From Paenibacillus taiwanensis DSM 18679 (GTDB lineage Bacteria > Bacillota > Bacilli > Paenibacillales > Paenibacillaceae): a DNA stretch of 64,000 nucleotides. The notes beneath the pieces are model-generated. The model was not told the origin of the DNA, did not search any database, and worked only from the letters and a program-made list of their open reading frames with translations. Shown here piece by piece: positions 33,896 through 43,916 of the stretch (position 1 is the stretch's first letter; each line of letters opens with the position of its first letter). A program made the translations under genes and the position numbers. The stretch is from contig NZ_AULE01000024.1 of assembly GCF_000425125.1 (NCBI RefSeq), positions 1-64,000 of the forward strand, read 5' to 3'.

Positions 33896-35443
33896 ATGAG
33901 CATGATTGAATATCGTAACGAACCGTTTACGGACTTTACTATTGAAACGAACAAGCAGGCAATGGAGGCAGCATTACAACGTGTAGAAGCGCAGCTTGGC
34001 AGCACTTATCCTCTAGTCATAAACGGTGAGAAGATTAGCACTGATCGTCTTGGCACATCTATTAACCCTGGCAATACCGATCAAATTATCGGTTATGTGG
34101 CGCAAGCAGATCGTGAGCTGGCGCTAAAGGCTATTGCTGCTGCGGATGCAGCGTTCCAAGAGTGGCAGTATGTTGATCCAACAGAACGTGCCGGATACTT
34201 ATTTAAAGCCGCAGCTATAATGCGACGTCGTAAATTTGATTATGCAGCATGGCTTGTATATGAGGTGGGTAAAAATTGGGGCGAAGCAGACGCAGATGTA
34301 GCAGAAGCGATCGATTTCCTCGAATTTTATGCACGCGAGATGATTCGTCTGAGTGGCCCGCAGCCATTAACAAAGCTAGCAGGCGAAGATAACCGCCTAA
34401 CGTATATTGCGCTTGGTGTAGGGATCGTAATTCCTCCGTGGAACTTCCCGCTTGCGATCATGGCGGGAATGTCTGTGGCAGCGATTGTGACGGGTAATAC
34501 AGTTGTGTTAAAGCCAGCTTCCACCTCACCAGTTATTGCTGCGAAATTTGTGGAGTTAATGGAAGAAGTCGGCTTGCCGGCAGGTGTGTTGAACTTCATC
34601 CCTGGTTCTGGTGCAGAGATTGGTGACTTGATCGTTGATCATCCTCGTACACGGTTTGTATCTTTTACAGGTTCGCGTGATGTTGGCTTGCGTATCAATG
34701 AACGTCTGGCGAAGCCTGCTGAAGGGCAAATCTGGATGAAACGTTTAATTGCTGAAATGGGTGGAAAAGACGGCATTGTAGTTGATAATACGGCAAATGT
34801 GGAAGAAGCGGCAGCTGCGATTGTGCAGTCGGCCTTTGGATTCCAAGGACAGAAATGTTCCGCTGGTTCCCGTGCAATTGTACATCAGGACGTATATGAT
34901 GAAGTGCTGGAACTAGTGATCGCCAAAACGAAGCAGCTTCAAGTCGGATCGGCAATCGCAAACGTTGCCATTGGTGCTGTTATTGATGAAAATGCTTATC
35001 GCAAAACATTGGAATATATTGCGATAGGCGCTGAAGAAGGAAGAGTAGTAGCTGGCGGAGATGTAGCAGAAGGCAACGGCTACTACATTCAGCCGACCGT
35101 TATCGCAGATGTAAGCGAGCATGCTCGTGTAATGCAGGAAGAAATATTTGGCCCTGTGCTCGCCGTCTGTAAGGCAGCGGATTACAAGCATGCGATTGAC
35201 ATATTTAACAACACGGAGTACGGGTTAACTGGCGCTGTCTTTAGCGGCAATCGCGAGCATTTGGAGTATGCGCGCCAGCGTATGCACTGTGGTAACCTGT
35301 ATTTTAACCGCAAATGTACAGGCGCGTTGGTTGGAGTGCATCCGTTTGGTGGATTTAATATGTCAGGTACCGATTCCAAGGCTGGTGGCCGTGATTATTT
35401 GCTGCTCTTTACACAAGCAAAGCTGGTATCGGAGAAGTATTAA
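33896..35443 (+). CDS. pruA: L-glutamate gamma-semialdehyde (P5C) dehydrogenase
   Basis: 515 residues, the length of RocA/PutC/PruA in Bacillales. The aldehyde dehydrogenase fold shows [19 protein letters not shown] (about 182-200), [10 protein letters not shown] (about 256-265), the general-base region [11 protein letters not shown] (about 285-295) and the nucleophile loop [12 protein letters not shown] with Cys near 322. It converts glutamate semialdehyde to glutamate with NAD+. GGGAGGT precedes the ATG. It forms an operon with the proline dehydrogenase, and a strong terminator follows. Its place behind PRODH supports proline rather than arginine catabolism as its main job. Confidence 0.95.
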   Translation: MSMIEYRNEPFTDFTIETNKQAMEAALQRVEAQLGSTYPLVINGEKISTDRLGTSINPGNTDQIIGYVAQADRELALKAIAAADAAFQEWQYVDPTERAGYLFKAAAIMRRRKFDYAAWLVYEVGKNWGEADADVAEAIDFLEFYAREMIRLSGPQPLTKLAGEDNRLTYIALGVGIVIPPWNFPLAIMAGMSVAAIVTGNTVVLKPASTSPVIAAKFVELMEEVGLPAGVLNFIPGSGAEIGDLIVDHPRTRFVSFTGSRDVGLRINERLAKPAEGQIWMKRLIAEMGGKDGIVVDNTANVEEAAAAIVQSAFGFQGQKCSAGSRAIVHQDVYDEVLELVIAKTKQLQVGSAIANVAIGAVIDENAYRKTLEYIAIGAEEGRVVAGGDVAEGNGYYIQPTVIADVSEHARVMQEEIFGPVLAVCKAADYKHAIDIFNNTEYGLTGAVFSGNREHLEYARQRMHCGNLYFNRKCTGALVGVHPFGGFNMSGTDSKAGGRDYLLLFTQAKLVSEKY

Positions 35444-35457
35444 TTAAGACAACGAAA

Positions 35458-35498
35458 AGCCTTCGTCGGGTAAAGCCGACGGAGGTTTTTTTGGTGGC
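35458..35498 (+). terminator. Intrinsic terminator after the proline operon
   Basis: AAAGCCTTCGTCGG pairs with CCGACGGAGGTTT, followed by a long T run. Confidence 0.88.
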
Positions 35499-35613
35499 CC
35501 CAATGCAAAGATTAGAAATCGTTCATTGAAGGTGTCAGACTTTTACGTAAGATTGTACCATTATTCACATATTGTACGTTTATGGAAAGAGGTCGGTTTA
35601 ATTGTATAACATT

Positions 35614-35642
35614 TTGCTTGCTTGTTAGCGAGATTATATATA
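35614..35642 (+). promoter_or_regulatory. Possible promoter of the VanZ gene
   Basis: TTGCTT, 17 bases, TATATA, in the gap between the proline operon and the VanZ gene. The match is moderate. The rest of that gap shows nothing else. Confidence 0.35.
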
Positions 35643-35785
35643 ATATCGATATGAAGACCGTTTTTGTGTACAGCATCACCTAACCGGAACATGATGCAGA
35701 CAAAGGATTGGCCGCTAGTGGGGATGTGGCATCTTTATTGAATAAGTAGCTTTCTTCCTGCTGCTGAGAAAGTAGGTTGATACTA

Positions 35786-36292
35786 GTGACTCCTTTACAA
35801 CGCAGAATCAAATGGAAGGCAAGTCTCACCATTGTGGGTTGGCTTGTTTTTATATTATATGTGCTGTACAGTACATACTTATTATTTTTTGGTTTCTATC
35901 GCAGTTATGGTTTAAGTGAAGGGTACTATCCTGTAAATTTGGTACCATTTACAACGATAATGGAGTATGTGGTGCACATAGCAGATTATCCTGTATATGT
36001 ATGGTTTAACAATTTGGTTGGTAATATTTTGTTGTTTGTGCCTCTTGGAGCCCTTCTTCCACTACTGGTTAGAAGCTGCCGAAGGTGGGGAAGAATGATG
36101 CTGATCTCTTTCTTGATGACGTTGTTTATTGAAGTGATGCAGTATATGCTTTTAGTCGGAACGCTTGACGTTGATGATATGCTGCTAAATGTATGCGGTG
36201 GTATGATTGGTTACGGCTGTTATAAGCTCGTTCGTATGCTCCTTATTTCGTTATCACGTGTAGGTCCGCAGCAAGCTCCTCCTTTACCATAA
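35786..36292 (+). CDS. VanZ-family membrane protein
   Basis: 168 residues from GTG 35786, placed nine bases after AGTAGG; the frame also allows a TTG three codons earlier. Four or five transmembrane helices are visible. The VanZ signature is present: NLVPFTTI near 54-61, NLVGNILLFVPLGALLPLL near 78-96, EVMQYMLLVGTLDVDDMLLN near 120-139. VanZ relatives confer low-level teicoplanin resistance in enterococci, but most chromosomal copies have unknown roles in the envelope. It stands alone here, so no resistance claim is made. Confidence 0.85.
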   Translation: MTPLQRRIKWKASLTIVGWLVFILYVLYSTYLLFFGFYRSYGLSEGYYPVNLVPFTTIMEYVVHIADYPVYVWFNNLVGNILLFVPLGALLPLLVRSCRRWGRMMLISFLMTLFIEVMQYMLLVGTLDVDDMLLNVCGGMIGYGCYKLVRMLLISLSRVGPQQAPPLP

Positions 36293-36444
36293 GCTTTCCT
36301 CCATCAGTCCATATCCCCGGACGATCTTTTCTTTATTTAATCATGGGTGCCCAAACTAAAGCATAGCGTTGTACACGCGTTTATACGGTTTGACAGGGAC
36401 GAGTCTGGTAATAAGCAGTCCGTTAGGATAATACAGAAGGGAAT

Positions 36445-36906
36445 ATGAACATGAAACCGATTCGTAACTCAACAAAAGCTATTATACAGCGTTCAGGTTA
36501 TTTGTTGCTAACTCAGAATATGGACCGAGAAGGCTTGTTTTATTTGTTTCCAGGTGGCGGGCAAGAACACGGCGAACAGCTAAGTGAAACACTTGTGCGG
36601 GAGTGCATGGAAGAGATCGGACAGAAAGTAGTGGTAGGGGAGTTAACCCATATCCGTGAGTATATTGGTGCGCATCATCAATTTAGTGAAGTGGATGGTG
36701 ACGCTCACCAAGTGGAGTTTTATTTTGCTTGTGAATTGGAACACGAGGGAGACAACTTTGAGGGCACCAATCCCGATGAGTATCAAGTTGGTGTGGAATG
36801 GGTTGCTATCGACAAACTGCATGAGATTCGTTTATTTCCAGCACAACTAGGTCTTATTTTGCAGGGAAAGAAGCCTGCTGTTTGTTACTTGGGAGATACG
36901 AATTAG
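36445..36906 (+). CDS. Nudix hydrolase
   Basis: 153 residues with a complete Nudix box at 38-59 (G-x5-E-x7-RE-CM-EE-I-G), which binds divalent metal and cleaves nucleoside diphosphates linked to other groups. The substrate cannot be told from the sequence. GAAGGGAA lies before the first ATG; a second ATG two codons later is possible. The gene is followed by its own terminator and appears to be a single transcription unit. Confidence 0.88.
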   Translation: MNMKPIRNSTKAIIQRSGYLLLTQNMDREGLFYLFPGGGQEHGEQLSETLVRECMEEIGQKVVVGELTHIREYIGAHHQFSEVDGDAHQVEFYFACELEHEGDNFEGTNPDEYQVGVEWVAIDKLHEIRLFPAQLGLILQGKKPAVCYLGDTN

Positions 36907-36974
36907 TTATTTTTAAAGATTTGGAAACGTAAGAGCGAATTTTCCGTTATATAATAGGAGGACGTTATGAAGAG

Positions 36975-37000
36975 GACGCCGCAATTTGCGGTGTTTTTTT
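36975..37000 (+). terminator. Intrinsic terminator, overlapped by a 16-codon mini-ORF
   Basis: ACGCCGCA pairs with TGCGGTGT around ATT, followed by TTTTTTT. AGGAGG and ATG at 36967 open a frame of 16 codons running through the hairpin. It may be chance or a leader peptide. Confidence 0.8.
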
Positions 37001-37045
37001 CATGCCAGCTCCTATGAATAATAAAATGCAACGTGGAGGCATCAA

Positions 37046-37528
37046 ATGGAAATGGACAGACTTACACAACGGCTTCATCCTCATTATATCCAAGTATCAC
37101 GCATCTCTGGCTGTATAACCAATATGGTGTTAATAGCAGGCTCGGCCGCATATTTACTAATCGCACATCAAAAGGACTGGGTACTATGGCCAGGATGGAC
37201 AGCACTTTGCTTATTTGTGTTGACGCTTGTTATTTATACGTGGATTGTACCCGTAGTAGAATATGAGCGGTTTAAATATGAAGTGTTTGAGGAAGAGGTT
37301 GAAATTCGATCCGGACTGATTTGGATCCGCGATGTACTCATTCCGATGGTAAAAGTTCAGCACGTGGAGTTAGAGAGTGGTCCGCTAATGCGGCGTTATG
37401 CCTTGGCAGAAGTAAAGATTGTAACAGCTGCTAGCACACATCGGATTAAAGGGCTGAAGCTCGAACACGCCGAACAATTAAAGTTACAGGTTGGCAAACT
37501 GGCAAGAGTGGTGGATGCAGATGAATGA
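37046..37528 (+). CDS. ydbS: YdbS-like membrane protein with bacterial PH domain (bPH2)
   Basis: 160 residues. Two adjacent transmembrane helices (about 22-42 and 47-72) are followed by a bPH2 domain (about 75-155) with RFKYEVFEEEVEIRSGLIWIRDVLIPMVKVQHVEL. YdbS and its partner YdbT are membrane proteins of Bacillales; B. subtilis YdbST has been linked to tolerance of some antimicrobial peptides. GGAGGC precedes the ATG. The stop overlaps the start of the ydbT-like gene, indicating coupling. Confidence 0.87.
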   Translation: MEMDRLTQRLHPHYIQVSRISGCITNMVLIAGSAAYLLIAHQKDWVLWPGWTALCLFVLTLVIYTWIVPVVEYERFKYEVFEEEVEIRSGLIWIRDVLIPMVKVQHVELESGPLMRRYALAEVKIVTAASTHRIKGLKLEHAEQLKLQVGKLARVVDADE

Positions 37529-39071
37529 ACCGAAACGAATGCATCCCGTATACATGCTGTTTAATTTGATTACTTATGCAAAGGCCCTGTGGCCACTCGC
37601 CATCATTTTGGTGTTCAAAGAAATAAATTGGTTTCAACTTCCTTGGTTTTGGTATGCCGGGGCAACGGTCGTTGTAGCGGCGGTTCTTGCCTTTGGCTTA
37701 ATGGGATGGCGCAGGCATACATATCAGCTTGAGGCGGATAAGCTTGTCATTCGAAAAGGGGTATTTTTCCTTGAGGAGCGCTCAATCTTCTATGGTCGTA
37801 TCCATTCGGTCAATACCGAACAGCCTTTATTGCAGAGAATACTAGGCGTTGTACAACTCAAAATAGAGCTCCCTGGAGGTAAGGCGGACGGTGATGGCGT
37901 ATTACCGGCTATTTCTGCGGCGGAATCTATCCGTCTGCAGGCGTGGATAAGGGAGCAGATGAATAAAGCGGTGAGTGAGAAAGCAAGCAGTACAATTGCA
38001 GGAAATGGTGCGAATGTTGATCCAGAAGATGTATTACGCAGTCAACAAGCAAGCTTGACTGAATTCGATTCTAATATTGCGAGCGGCGATGCTGTAGGCT
38101 CTTTTCTACGTGACGACGTGCCACAGCAGCCTAAGCAAGAAACGATATTTAATATTTCGGGTAAGCAGATCGTTATGGCAGCCTTTACTTCCATTAATAT
38201 AGGATTAGTAATGACGTTTATTGCGGGTGTCATCTCCTTGGCTGATGATATTTTGCCAAAGAAGGTGTACGAGCGGACGATTGAACAAGCAACGGAGCTG
38301 CTGCCCGGCTGGTGGGGGATGGCGATCGTTGGATTTATACTAGCATGGCTCTTGTCAGCGCTATTGTATATTGTAAAATACGGAAAGTTCCGTGTTACAC
38401 GCGAGGGTACTCATATCGCCATTTCATATGGGTTAATCGAGAAGAAAGCACATACGTTTCAGGCGGAGCGTGTTCAGGCTGTCATTTTTAAAGAGAGCTT
38501 GTTACAGCAGGCGTTCGGATACGGAAAATTGATGCTCCACGTCGTTTCATCCTCCAAGCAGGAGATGATCGTGCTCCATCCTTTTATGCGCAAGCAGGCT
38601 TGGGGGGCGATGATGTCAGATTGTATCCCGCATCTCCAAGTAGTGCCGATTCAAACGCAATGTCCCCCGCGGGCTAAATGGTTTTTTCTCCGAATCGATG
38701 TTCTAATCGTGATGGCGCTATGCACGGCTGCTATTGGATTTTGGCGTGAGGCAGGGTTATGGTCGCTCTTGATCGTACCTTTAACGATCATATGGGATCT
38801 ATTGCAGCATCGTGATACTGGCATGACGTTATCAGAGAAGCAGATTACGTTGCAGTGTCGAGAAATAGCCCGAAGTACGTATATCGTGCCCCGATCCCAG
38901 ATGGTGTCAATCGTAATGAAGGGAACGGTATTTCAACGAAGACGCAAGTTGTTATCTTTGAATGTGAAGCTGATGGGGGATATAGCGGGAACGACTTGGG
39001 CTGTTAAGCATATGGAGCAGGCCGACGTTGAGCGGGTATATAAATGGTTTAGTCGCAGACGACATGTGTAA
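37521..39071 (+). CDS. ydbT: YdbT-like membrane protein with three bPH2 domains
   Basis: 516 residues from the ATG that overlaps the ydbS stop (GGTGG six bases before); an ATG two codons earlier is a possible alternative. Pairs of transmembrane helices alternate with bPH2 (DUF304) domains: the first at about 65-145 (RRHTYQLEADKLVIRKGVF), the second after the helices at about 215-285 (GKFRVTREGTHIAISYGLIEK) and a third near the C-terminus (TGMTLSEKQITLQCREI). The protein is expected to form a membrane complex with YdbS. A terminator lies about 90 bases downstream. Confidence 0.88.
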   Translation: MNEPKRMHPVYMLFNLITYAKALWPLAIILVFKEINWFQLPWFWYAGATVVVAAVLAFGLMGWRRHTYQLEADKLVIRKGVFFLEERSIFYGRIHSVNTEQPLLQRILGVVQLKIELPGGKADGDGVLPAISAAESIRLQAWIREQMNKAVSEKASSTIAGNGANVDPEDVLRSQQASLTEFDSNIASGDAVGSFLRDDVPQQPKQETIFNISGKQIVMAAFTSINIGLVMTFIAGVISLADDILPKKVYERTIEQATELLPGWWGMAIVGFILAWLLSALLYIVKYGKFRVTREGTHIAISYGLIEKKAHTFQAERVQAVIFKESLLQQAFGYGKLMLHVVSSSKQEMIVLHPFMRKQAWGAMMSDCIPHLQVVPIQTQCPPRAKWFFLRIDVLIVMALCTAAIGFWREAGLWSLLIVPLTIIWDLLQHRDTGMTLSEKQITLQCREIARSTYIVPRSQMVSIVMKGTVFQRRRKLLSLNVKLMGDIAGTTWAVKHMEQADVERVYKWFSRRRHV

Positions 39072-39159
39072 TCATGGAGAAGCATAATTCGAAAGAATGA
39101 TGTCACCAAAGTTTTATTGCTTTTTTGATATTTGCTTTGATTTGGATCGTTTGATATAG

Positions 39160-39203
39160 AAGGACCTCCACCTCTGCATGAAGTAGGTGTGGAGGTTCTT
39201 TTG
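39160..39203 (+). terminator. Terminator after ydbST
   Basis: AGGACCTCCACCT pairs with AGGTGTGGAGGTTCT, followed by TTT. Confidence 0.8.
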
Positions 39204-39241
39204 TATGGACTTGGAAAGATGAATAAAAATTGAAGTTTCAT

Positions 39242-39270
39242 TTGCCAAGTTAGTCAGAAGGATGTATACT
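39242..39270 (+). promoter_or_regulatory. Sigma-A promoter of the flavodoxin gene
   Basis: TTGCCA (39242-39247), 17 bases, TATACT (39265-39270). Confidence 0.75.
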
Positions 39271-39275
39271 TTTAA

Positions 39276-39290
39276 TGAAAATGATTATCA
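39276..39290 (+). promoter_or_regulatory. Fur box
   Basis: TGAAAATGATTATCA matches the 7-1-7 Fur consensus TGATAATNATTATCA with one mismatch and lies across the start site of the flavodoxin promoter. Iron-sufficient Fur would repress. Confidence 0.78.
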
Positions 39291-39359
39291 ATATCATACA
39301 TAAAAGATAAGACTGCATATGCTTGGGAGAAGCCACCATCGGAACGGAGGAACTTATTG

Positions 39360-39800
39360 ATGAGCAACATCATCATGATTTTTGCAAGTATGACAGGTAA
39401 TACCGAAGACATTGCTAAGGCCGTGGAGCGCGGAATTAGAAGTACAGAAGCTGAACTTACGGTGAAGGAAGTTATGGATGCGGAAACGTCTGAATTGGCC
39501 AACTACGATGGGATCGTATTAGGAGCATACACCTGGGGAGACGGAGAACTGCCAGACGAGTTCTTGGACTTCTATGACGATATGGATGAACTCAGCTTAT
39601 CAGGCAAGAAAGCGATTGTATTCGGATCATGTGATTCTTCTTATCACGCTTATGGCGCTGCAGTTGATTTACTGATTGAGAAGCTTCAATCTATAGGCTG
39701 TGAAGTTGTACTGGAAGGTTTGAAGATTGAGCTGTCTCCGTCCAAGGATGAAGAAGAACAGTGTGCTCAATTTGGTCGCGACTTTGTTGCGAAGTTGTAG
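39360..39800 (+). CDS. Flavodoxin, iron-limitation type
   Basis: 146 residues, the size of short-chain flavodoxins. The FMN phosphate-binding loop ASMTGNTED is at 9-17, the loops around the flavin ring are LGAYTWGDGELPDEF (about 56-70) and FGSCDSSYHAYGAAVD (about 88-103). Flavodoxins replace ferredoxin as electron carrier when iron is scarce. The Fur box at the promoter fits this, and B. subtilis ykuN/ykuP are known Fur targets. GGAGG nine bases before the ATG gives the start; a TTG one codon earlier is possible. Confidence 0.93.
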   Translation: MSNIIMIFASMTGNTEDIAKAVERGIRSTEAELTVKEVMDAETSELANYDGIVLGAYTWGDGELPDEFLDFYDDMDELSLSGKKAIVFGSCDSSYHAYGAAVDLLIEKLQSIGCEVVLEGLKIELSPSKDEEEQCAQFGRDFVAKL

Positions 39801-39888
39801 TTGGCAACAATGGGGTGGCGAGTCGATTGCAACTGTATATGAAACGAACGAATTGACTCGCAAGCTGAGCGGTATCACACAAATGAGT

Positions 39889-39930
39889 AAAGGCAGTGCT
39901 CGTTCTCCGTCAGGAGCGGCGCTGCCTTTG
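39889..39930. terminator. Convergent terminator
   Basis: AAAGGCAGTGCT pairs with the GCGCTGCCTTT arm downstream, with a further GCTC/GAGC stem inside. It lies between flavodoxin (+) and oppF (-). Confidence 0.75.
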
Positions 39931-39954
39931 TTATGTTAGCTGTAGCGTGGCATG

Positions 39955-40917
39955 CTAGACCTCATGGCACGCTACGAAATGATTCGGCTTGGCTTCCCTG
40001 AATAAAGGTTCTTCCACTGCACAGCGATCTGTCGCAGCAGGACAGCGTGTACGAAAGTAGCAGCCTGATGGTGGGTTGATCGGGCTAGGCAGTTCGCCTT
40101 TCAGGACGATACGTTCCTTGGAGGCTTCGATTTCGGGATCAGGCACAGGAATAGCAGACATTAATGCTTTTGTATAGGGATGGAGCGGGTCAGCATATAA
40201 AGTTCCGCTTTCAGCTAGCTCGACCATTTTACCCAAATACATAACGGCTACCCGATCGCTAATATGTTTGACCATCGACAGATCATGTGCAATAAACAGA
40301 TAAGTAAGGTCGAACTTCTGTTGCAGTTCTTTTAGCAGGTTGACGACTTGGGCTTGAATGGAGACGTCAAGTGCAGATATCGGCTCGTCGCAAATAATAA
40401 ATTGCGGATCAACTGCAAGAGCACGCGCGATGCCGATCCGCTGTCGTTGACCGCCTGAAAATTCATGCGGGTAGCGGGTAGCATGGTCAGGATTAAGGCC
40501 AACGAGGTCCAAAAGGTCCTCAACACGGCGTTTACGTTCTGCGCGACTGTTAGCAAGCCGGTGGATATCCAATGCCTCGCCAATAATATCTGTAATCGTC
40601 ATCCGTGGATTAAGCGAAGCATAGGGGTCCTGAAAAATCATCTGCATTTGGCGGCGCATAGCCTTCATTTTCACATGATTAAGTTGGTTTATATTGGTTC
40701 CGTTAAAGGTAACACTGCCTGCTGTTGGCTCATACAGCCGCAGTACGGTTCGACCTACAGTCGATTTACCGCAGCCGGACTCACCGACCATCCCCAGCGT
40801 TTCGCCCTTTCTTACTTCAAAATTAACATCATTTACTGCTTTGAGAATACCACCGCGATTGACATGGAAATATTTTTTGAGTCCTTCAACTTTTAGCATG
40901 GCATCTGTTTTTGTCAT
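39955..40917 (-). CDS. oppF: Oligopeptide ABC transporter ATP-binding protein OppF
   Basis: 320 residues. Walker [10 protein letters not shown] is at about 45-53, the Q-loop [11 protein letters not shown], the signature FSGGQRQR, Walker [13 protein letters not shown], and the switch region FIAHDLS (with the usual Asp after His). The oligo_HPY C-terminus carries CYFRTRC and HFVACH. It is the last gene of the minus-strand operon and starts four bases inside the oppD stop. It couples ATP hydrolysis to peptide import together with OppD. Confidence 0.94.
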   Translation of the reverse strand: MTKTDAMLKVEGLKKYFHVNRGGILKAVNDVNFEVRKGETLGMVGESGCGKSTVGRTVLRLYEPTAGSVTFNGTNINQLNHVKMKAMRRQMQMIFQDPYASLNPRMTITDIIGEALDIHRLANSRAERKRRVEDLLDLVGLNPDHATRYPHEFSGGQRQRIGIARALAVDPQFIICDEPISALDVSIQAQVVNLLKELQQKFDLTYLFIAHDLSMVKHISDRVAVMYLGKMVELAESGTLYADPLHPYTKALMSAIPVPDPEIEASKERIVLKGELPSPINPPSGCYFRTRCPAATDRCAVEEPLFREAKPNHFVACHEV

Positions 40918-41918
40918 ACGGAAACCTCCTGTGCCAATGGATGCAAAAGCCAGCAGCGTGCTTGATGAGAACCGCTAATTTCGCTTATTTCGGGGTCCTC
41001 GGTTTTACAGATTTGCATCGCATAGTCGCAGCGTGCGCAAAATCCACAGCCTGCTGGCGGCTTAATGAGGTCAGGTGGCGTTCCGTTAATAGGAATTAGC
41101 GGCTCATTTTTTTTCTGATCAAGCCGCGGCAAGGAACGAAGTAGTCCTTTGGTATATGGATGCTTGGGGTTTTTAAATATTTCCCATTTCGTCCCCGTTT
41201 CCACCACTTTACCCGCGTACATCACGATCACTCGATCGCACAAGTCAGCCACAATGCCAAGATCATGAGTGATCAAAATAATGGAAGTGCCAAACTTGGC
41301 TTGCAAATCTTTCATAACGGACAGAATTTGAGCTTGAATAGTGACGTCTAACGCTGTAGTGGGCTCATCTGCAATAAGTAATGATGGATTGCATGCGAGC
41401 GCTATTGCGATCATCGCACGCTGCCGCATACCACCGGAAAATTCATGAGGATATTGACCAAAGCGTGATGCAGCGTTAGGAATGCCGACCAAATTTAACA
41501 TATCAATCGCGACCTGCTTGGCTTCGCGGCCAGACATCTGTTTATGCTTTTCCAATACTTCTGTAATTTGCCGTCCAATTGTCATCGTTGGATTTAGTGA
41601 AGTCATCGGGTCTTGAAAGATCATGCCGATATCTTTTCCACGCACACTTTGCATCCGCGCTGGTTTAAGCTTCAGTAAATCTTCGCCCTTGAATACAATT
41701 TGCCCCTGCTTCACTTTACTGGGAGGTGAGGGCAGCAATCTCATAATAGACTGAGCGGTAACACTTTTTCCACAGCCAGATTCGCCTACGATCGCTACAG
41801 CCTCACCAGGATTAACATGGAAGGACACACCCCGTACGGCTTTAACCTCACCGGCACGAACATGGAAGGAGACGTGCAAGTCGTTTACTTTTAACAAGGG
41901 TTTTACTGTTTTATGCAT
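40914..41918 (-). CDS. oppD: Oligopeptide ABC transporter ATP-binding protein OppD
   Basis: 334 residues. Walker [10 protein letters not shown] is near 44-52, [11 protein letters not shown], signature FSGGMRQR, Walker B LLIADEP, switch LITHDL, and an oligo_HPY tail with cysteines ([20 protein letters not shown]). GGAGGCATAG precedes the ATG and 12 bases separate it from oppC. It forms the nucleotide-binding heterodimer with OppF. Confidence 0.94.
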   Translation of the reverse strand: MHKTVKPLLKVNDLHVSFHVRAGEVKAVRGVSFHVNPGEAVAIVGESGCGKSVTAQSIMRLLPSPPSKVKQGQIVFKGEDLLKLKPARMQSVRGKDIGMIFQDPMTSLNPTMTIGRQITEVLEKHKQMSGREAKQVAIDMLNLVGIPNAASRFGQYPHEFSGGMRQRAMIAIALACNPSLLIADEPTTALDVTIQAQILSVMKDLQAKFGTSIILITHDLGIVADLCDRVIVMYAGKVVETGTKWEIFKNPKHPYTKGLLRSLPRLDQKKNEPLIPINGTPPDLIKPPAGCGFCARCDYAMQICKTEDPEISEISGSHQARCWLLHPLAQEVSV

Positions 41919-41930
41919 GTCTATGCCTCC

Positions 41931-42881
41931 TTATTTCTTCAGCTTTGGATCAAGCGCATCACGCAGACCGTCACCAAACATGTTAAATGCAAGCATCGTC
42001 AAGCTAATCAGAATAGCCGGGAACAACATACGCCAAGGATATAAAATCATAGCTTTGAGTGCATCGTTAATCATCGTGCCCCATGATGCGGCCGGAAGCT
42101 GTACGCCCAAGCCGAGGAAACTGAGCACCGCTTCACTAAAGATAGCAGTCGGCACCGCCAATGTTAACGTTACGATTATTGGGCCTAGTGAATTCGGGAC
42201 TAAATGTCGAAACAGAATTCGGGTACCGGATGCACCAAGAGAGCGAGAAGCAAGCACGTATTCCTGATTTTTTAGCTGCATCATCTGTCCACGTACAATC
42301 CAGGACATGTTAATCCAGCCTGTAATGCATAACGCCATAATTATCGTAAATAAGCTAGGCTCAAGGACAACAACAAGGAGGATGGCAACAAGCATATCAG
42401 GAACAGAATAAATGATTTCAGAAATTTTGTTCATGACATCGTCTAGTCGTCCGCCGATGTAACCCATAATACCGCCATATATGACACCGATAATAAGATT
42501 AATAAGGGCAGCGGAAAATCCAACAATTAAGGAGATTCGGGCACCCATCCACGTACGGGCGAACATGTCGCGGCCGAGATCGTCAGTGCCAAACCAATGT
42601 TCTGCTGAAGGAGGCTGATTGGTAAGTTCCAGATTGTTGGTATAGTAGTCATACGGTGTTATGAGGGGACCTATAAAGGCCATAACAATTAATAACACTA
42701 ATATCGATAAGCCGAACATAGCCCCAACATTACTTCGCAATCGATACCAGGCATCACGCCATGCAGAAATGCTTTCGCGTTCGATCGCCTCCGCCGCATG
42801 TTCGTCGATCGGTACTTTGGTGAATTGCTCTGCTGAATACTGTTTGTCCGAAAGGGGCCTTTGTTTGTTGAATGAGATCAT
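41931..42881 (-). CDS. oppC: Oligopeptide ABC transporter permease OppC
   Basis: 316 residues. A long cytoplasmic N-terminus (about 1-45) precedes the first helix. HWFGTDDLGRDMFART (about 91-106) and the EAA-type loop ASRSLGASGTRILFRHLVPN (about 207-226) are typical of OppC. AAAGGAGAAAG lies before the start, which overlaps the oppB stop by four bases. Together with OppB it forms the membrane channel of the importer. Confidence 0.94.
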   Translation of the reverse strand: MISFNKQRPLSDKQYSAEQFTKVPIDEHAAEAIERESISAWRDAWYRLRSNVGAMFGLSILVLLIVMAFIGPLITPYDYYTNNLELTNQPPSAEHWFGTDDLGRDMFARTWMGARISLIVGFSAALINLIIGVIYGGIMGYIGGRLDDVMNKISEIIYSVPDMLVAILLVVVLEPSLFTIIMALCITGWINMSWIVRGQMMQLKNQEYVLASRSLGASGTRILFRHLVPNSLGPIIVTLTLAVPTAIFSEAVLSFLGLGVQLPAASWGTMINDALKAMILYPWRMLFPAILISLTMLAFNMFGDGLRDALDPKLKK

Positions 42882-43816
42882 GCCGCTTTCTCCTTTCGTT
42901 TACCCAGCTTAATTCGTGGATCAATAAAACCGTAGGCCAGATCGGTAATAAATCGGGCGGACATCAATATTAAACCGTAAAAGATCGTAATCCCCATAAT
43001 AAGCGAGTAATCCCGATTGCCGATACTCATGACGTAAATTTTGCCGAGACCTGCAATACCGAATATTTGCTCAATAATAAATGAGCCTGTAATGACGTTG
43101 GCTGTAAGCGGACCAAGATAAGTGACAACAGGCAATATACCGTTTCGAAGTACGTGTCGCTGCATGACAGTCCAAGTGCTTAAGCCCTTTGATCTAGCGG
43201 TTTTAATATAGTCGGAGTGAAGTACCTCAAGCATATTCGAGCGGGTTAAGCGTGCAATAAACGCAATAGGCAGCGCCGCCAGGGCAATCGTAGGAAGTAC
43301 ATAATCTTTGGCCTCCTGCAAGCCAACAACATTAAAGATCGGAAACTTCACACCAAGCAGCCATTGTAAAATGGAGGCCATCACAAAACTCGGAACGGAT
43401 ACCCCTACAACAGCCAGCACCATTGCGGAAGTATCCAGCATTTTGCGATGGTTAAAGGCGGCGGTCATCCCAAGGGTAACACCTATGAGCACGGATACGA
43501 TAACAGCGACAATACCAAGCTTCATCGAGAAAGGGAAGGAGTCACGAATAAATTCGACTACTTCACGATCTTGCATTTTCATGGAGATGCCGAGGTTGCC
43601 TTGTACCAAGTTGCTTAAATAGATGCCATACTGTTCATGTATAGGTTTATCTAAGCCATAATGGGCCATAATTCGAGCTTTAATTTCGGGCGGTATATTT
43701 TTCTCTGACATAAAAGGATCGCCTGGAATGGACTTCATTAGCATAAAGGTAATCGACGCAAGCATAAATAAGGAGAGGATAAAGAAGAACACCTTGTTTA
43801 AGATATAACGAGTCAT
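42878..43816 (-). CDS. oppB: Oligopeptide ABC transporter permease OppB
   Basis: 312 residues from the ATG at 43816; the frame also has GTG directly before it. The first helix (about 7-28) is followed by the MKSIPGDPF phrase and LDKPIHEQYGIYLSNLVQGNLG, and the EAA loop TARSKGLSTWTVMQRHVLRN is near 206-225. These are standard for OppB. It is separated from the binding-protein gene by about 100 bases that contain a stem-loop, so its expression is probably lower than that of oppA. Confidence 0.94.
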   Translation of the reverse strand: MTRYILNKVFFFILSLFMLASITFMLMKSIPGDPFMSEKNIPPEIKARIMAHYGLDKPIHEQYGIYLSNLVQGNLGISMKMQDREVVEFIRDSFPFSMKLGIVAVIVSVLIGVTLGMTAAFNHRKMLDTSAMVLAVVGVSVPSFVMASILQWLLGVKFPIFNVVGLQEAKDYVLPTIALAALPIAFIARLTRSNMLEVLHSDYIKTARSKGLSTWTVMQRHVLRNGILPVVTYLGPLTANVITGSFIIEQIFGIAGLGKIYVMSIGNRDYSLIMGITIFYGLILMSARFITDLAYGFIDPRIKLGKRKEKAA

Positions 43817-43854
43817 CACATTACACCACTACTCCTCTGTAAAATCATCATGGC

Positions 43855-43896
43855 AAAAGTCGGGATACATAGAACTTGCGCTCTATGCAACCCGAC
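43855..43896 (-). promoter_or_regulatory. Intercistronic stem-loop between oppA and oppB
   Basis: On the minus strand GTCGGG pairs with CCCGAC, and GCATAGA/TTCTATGT pair inside, followed by TTTTG. It resembles a leaky terminator that lets part of transcription continue into the permease genes. Confidence 0.75.
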
Positions 43897-43916
43897 ATGC
43901 TTCTCATTAGTTTATC

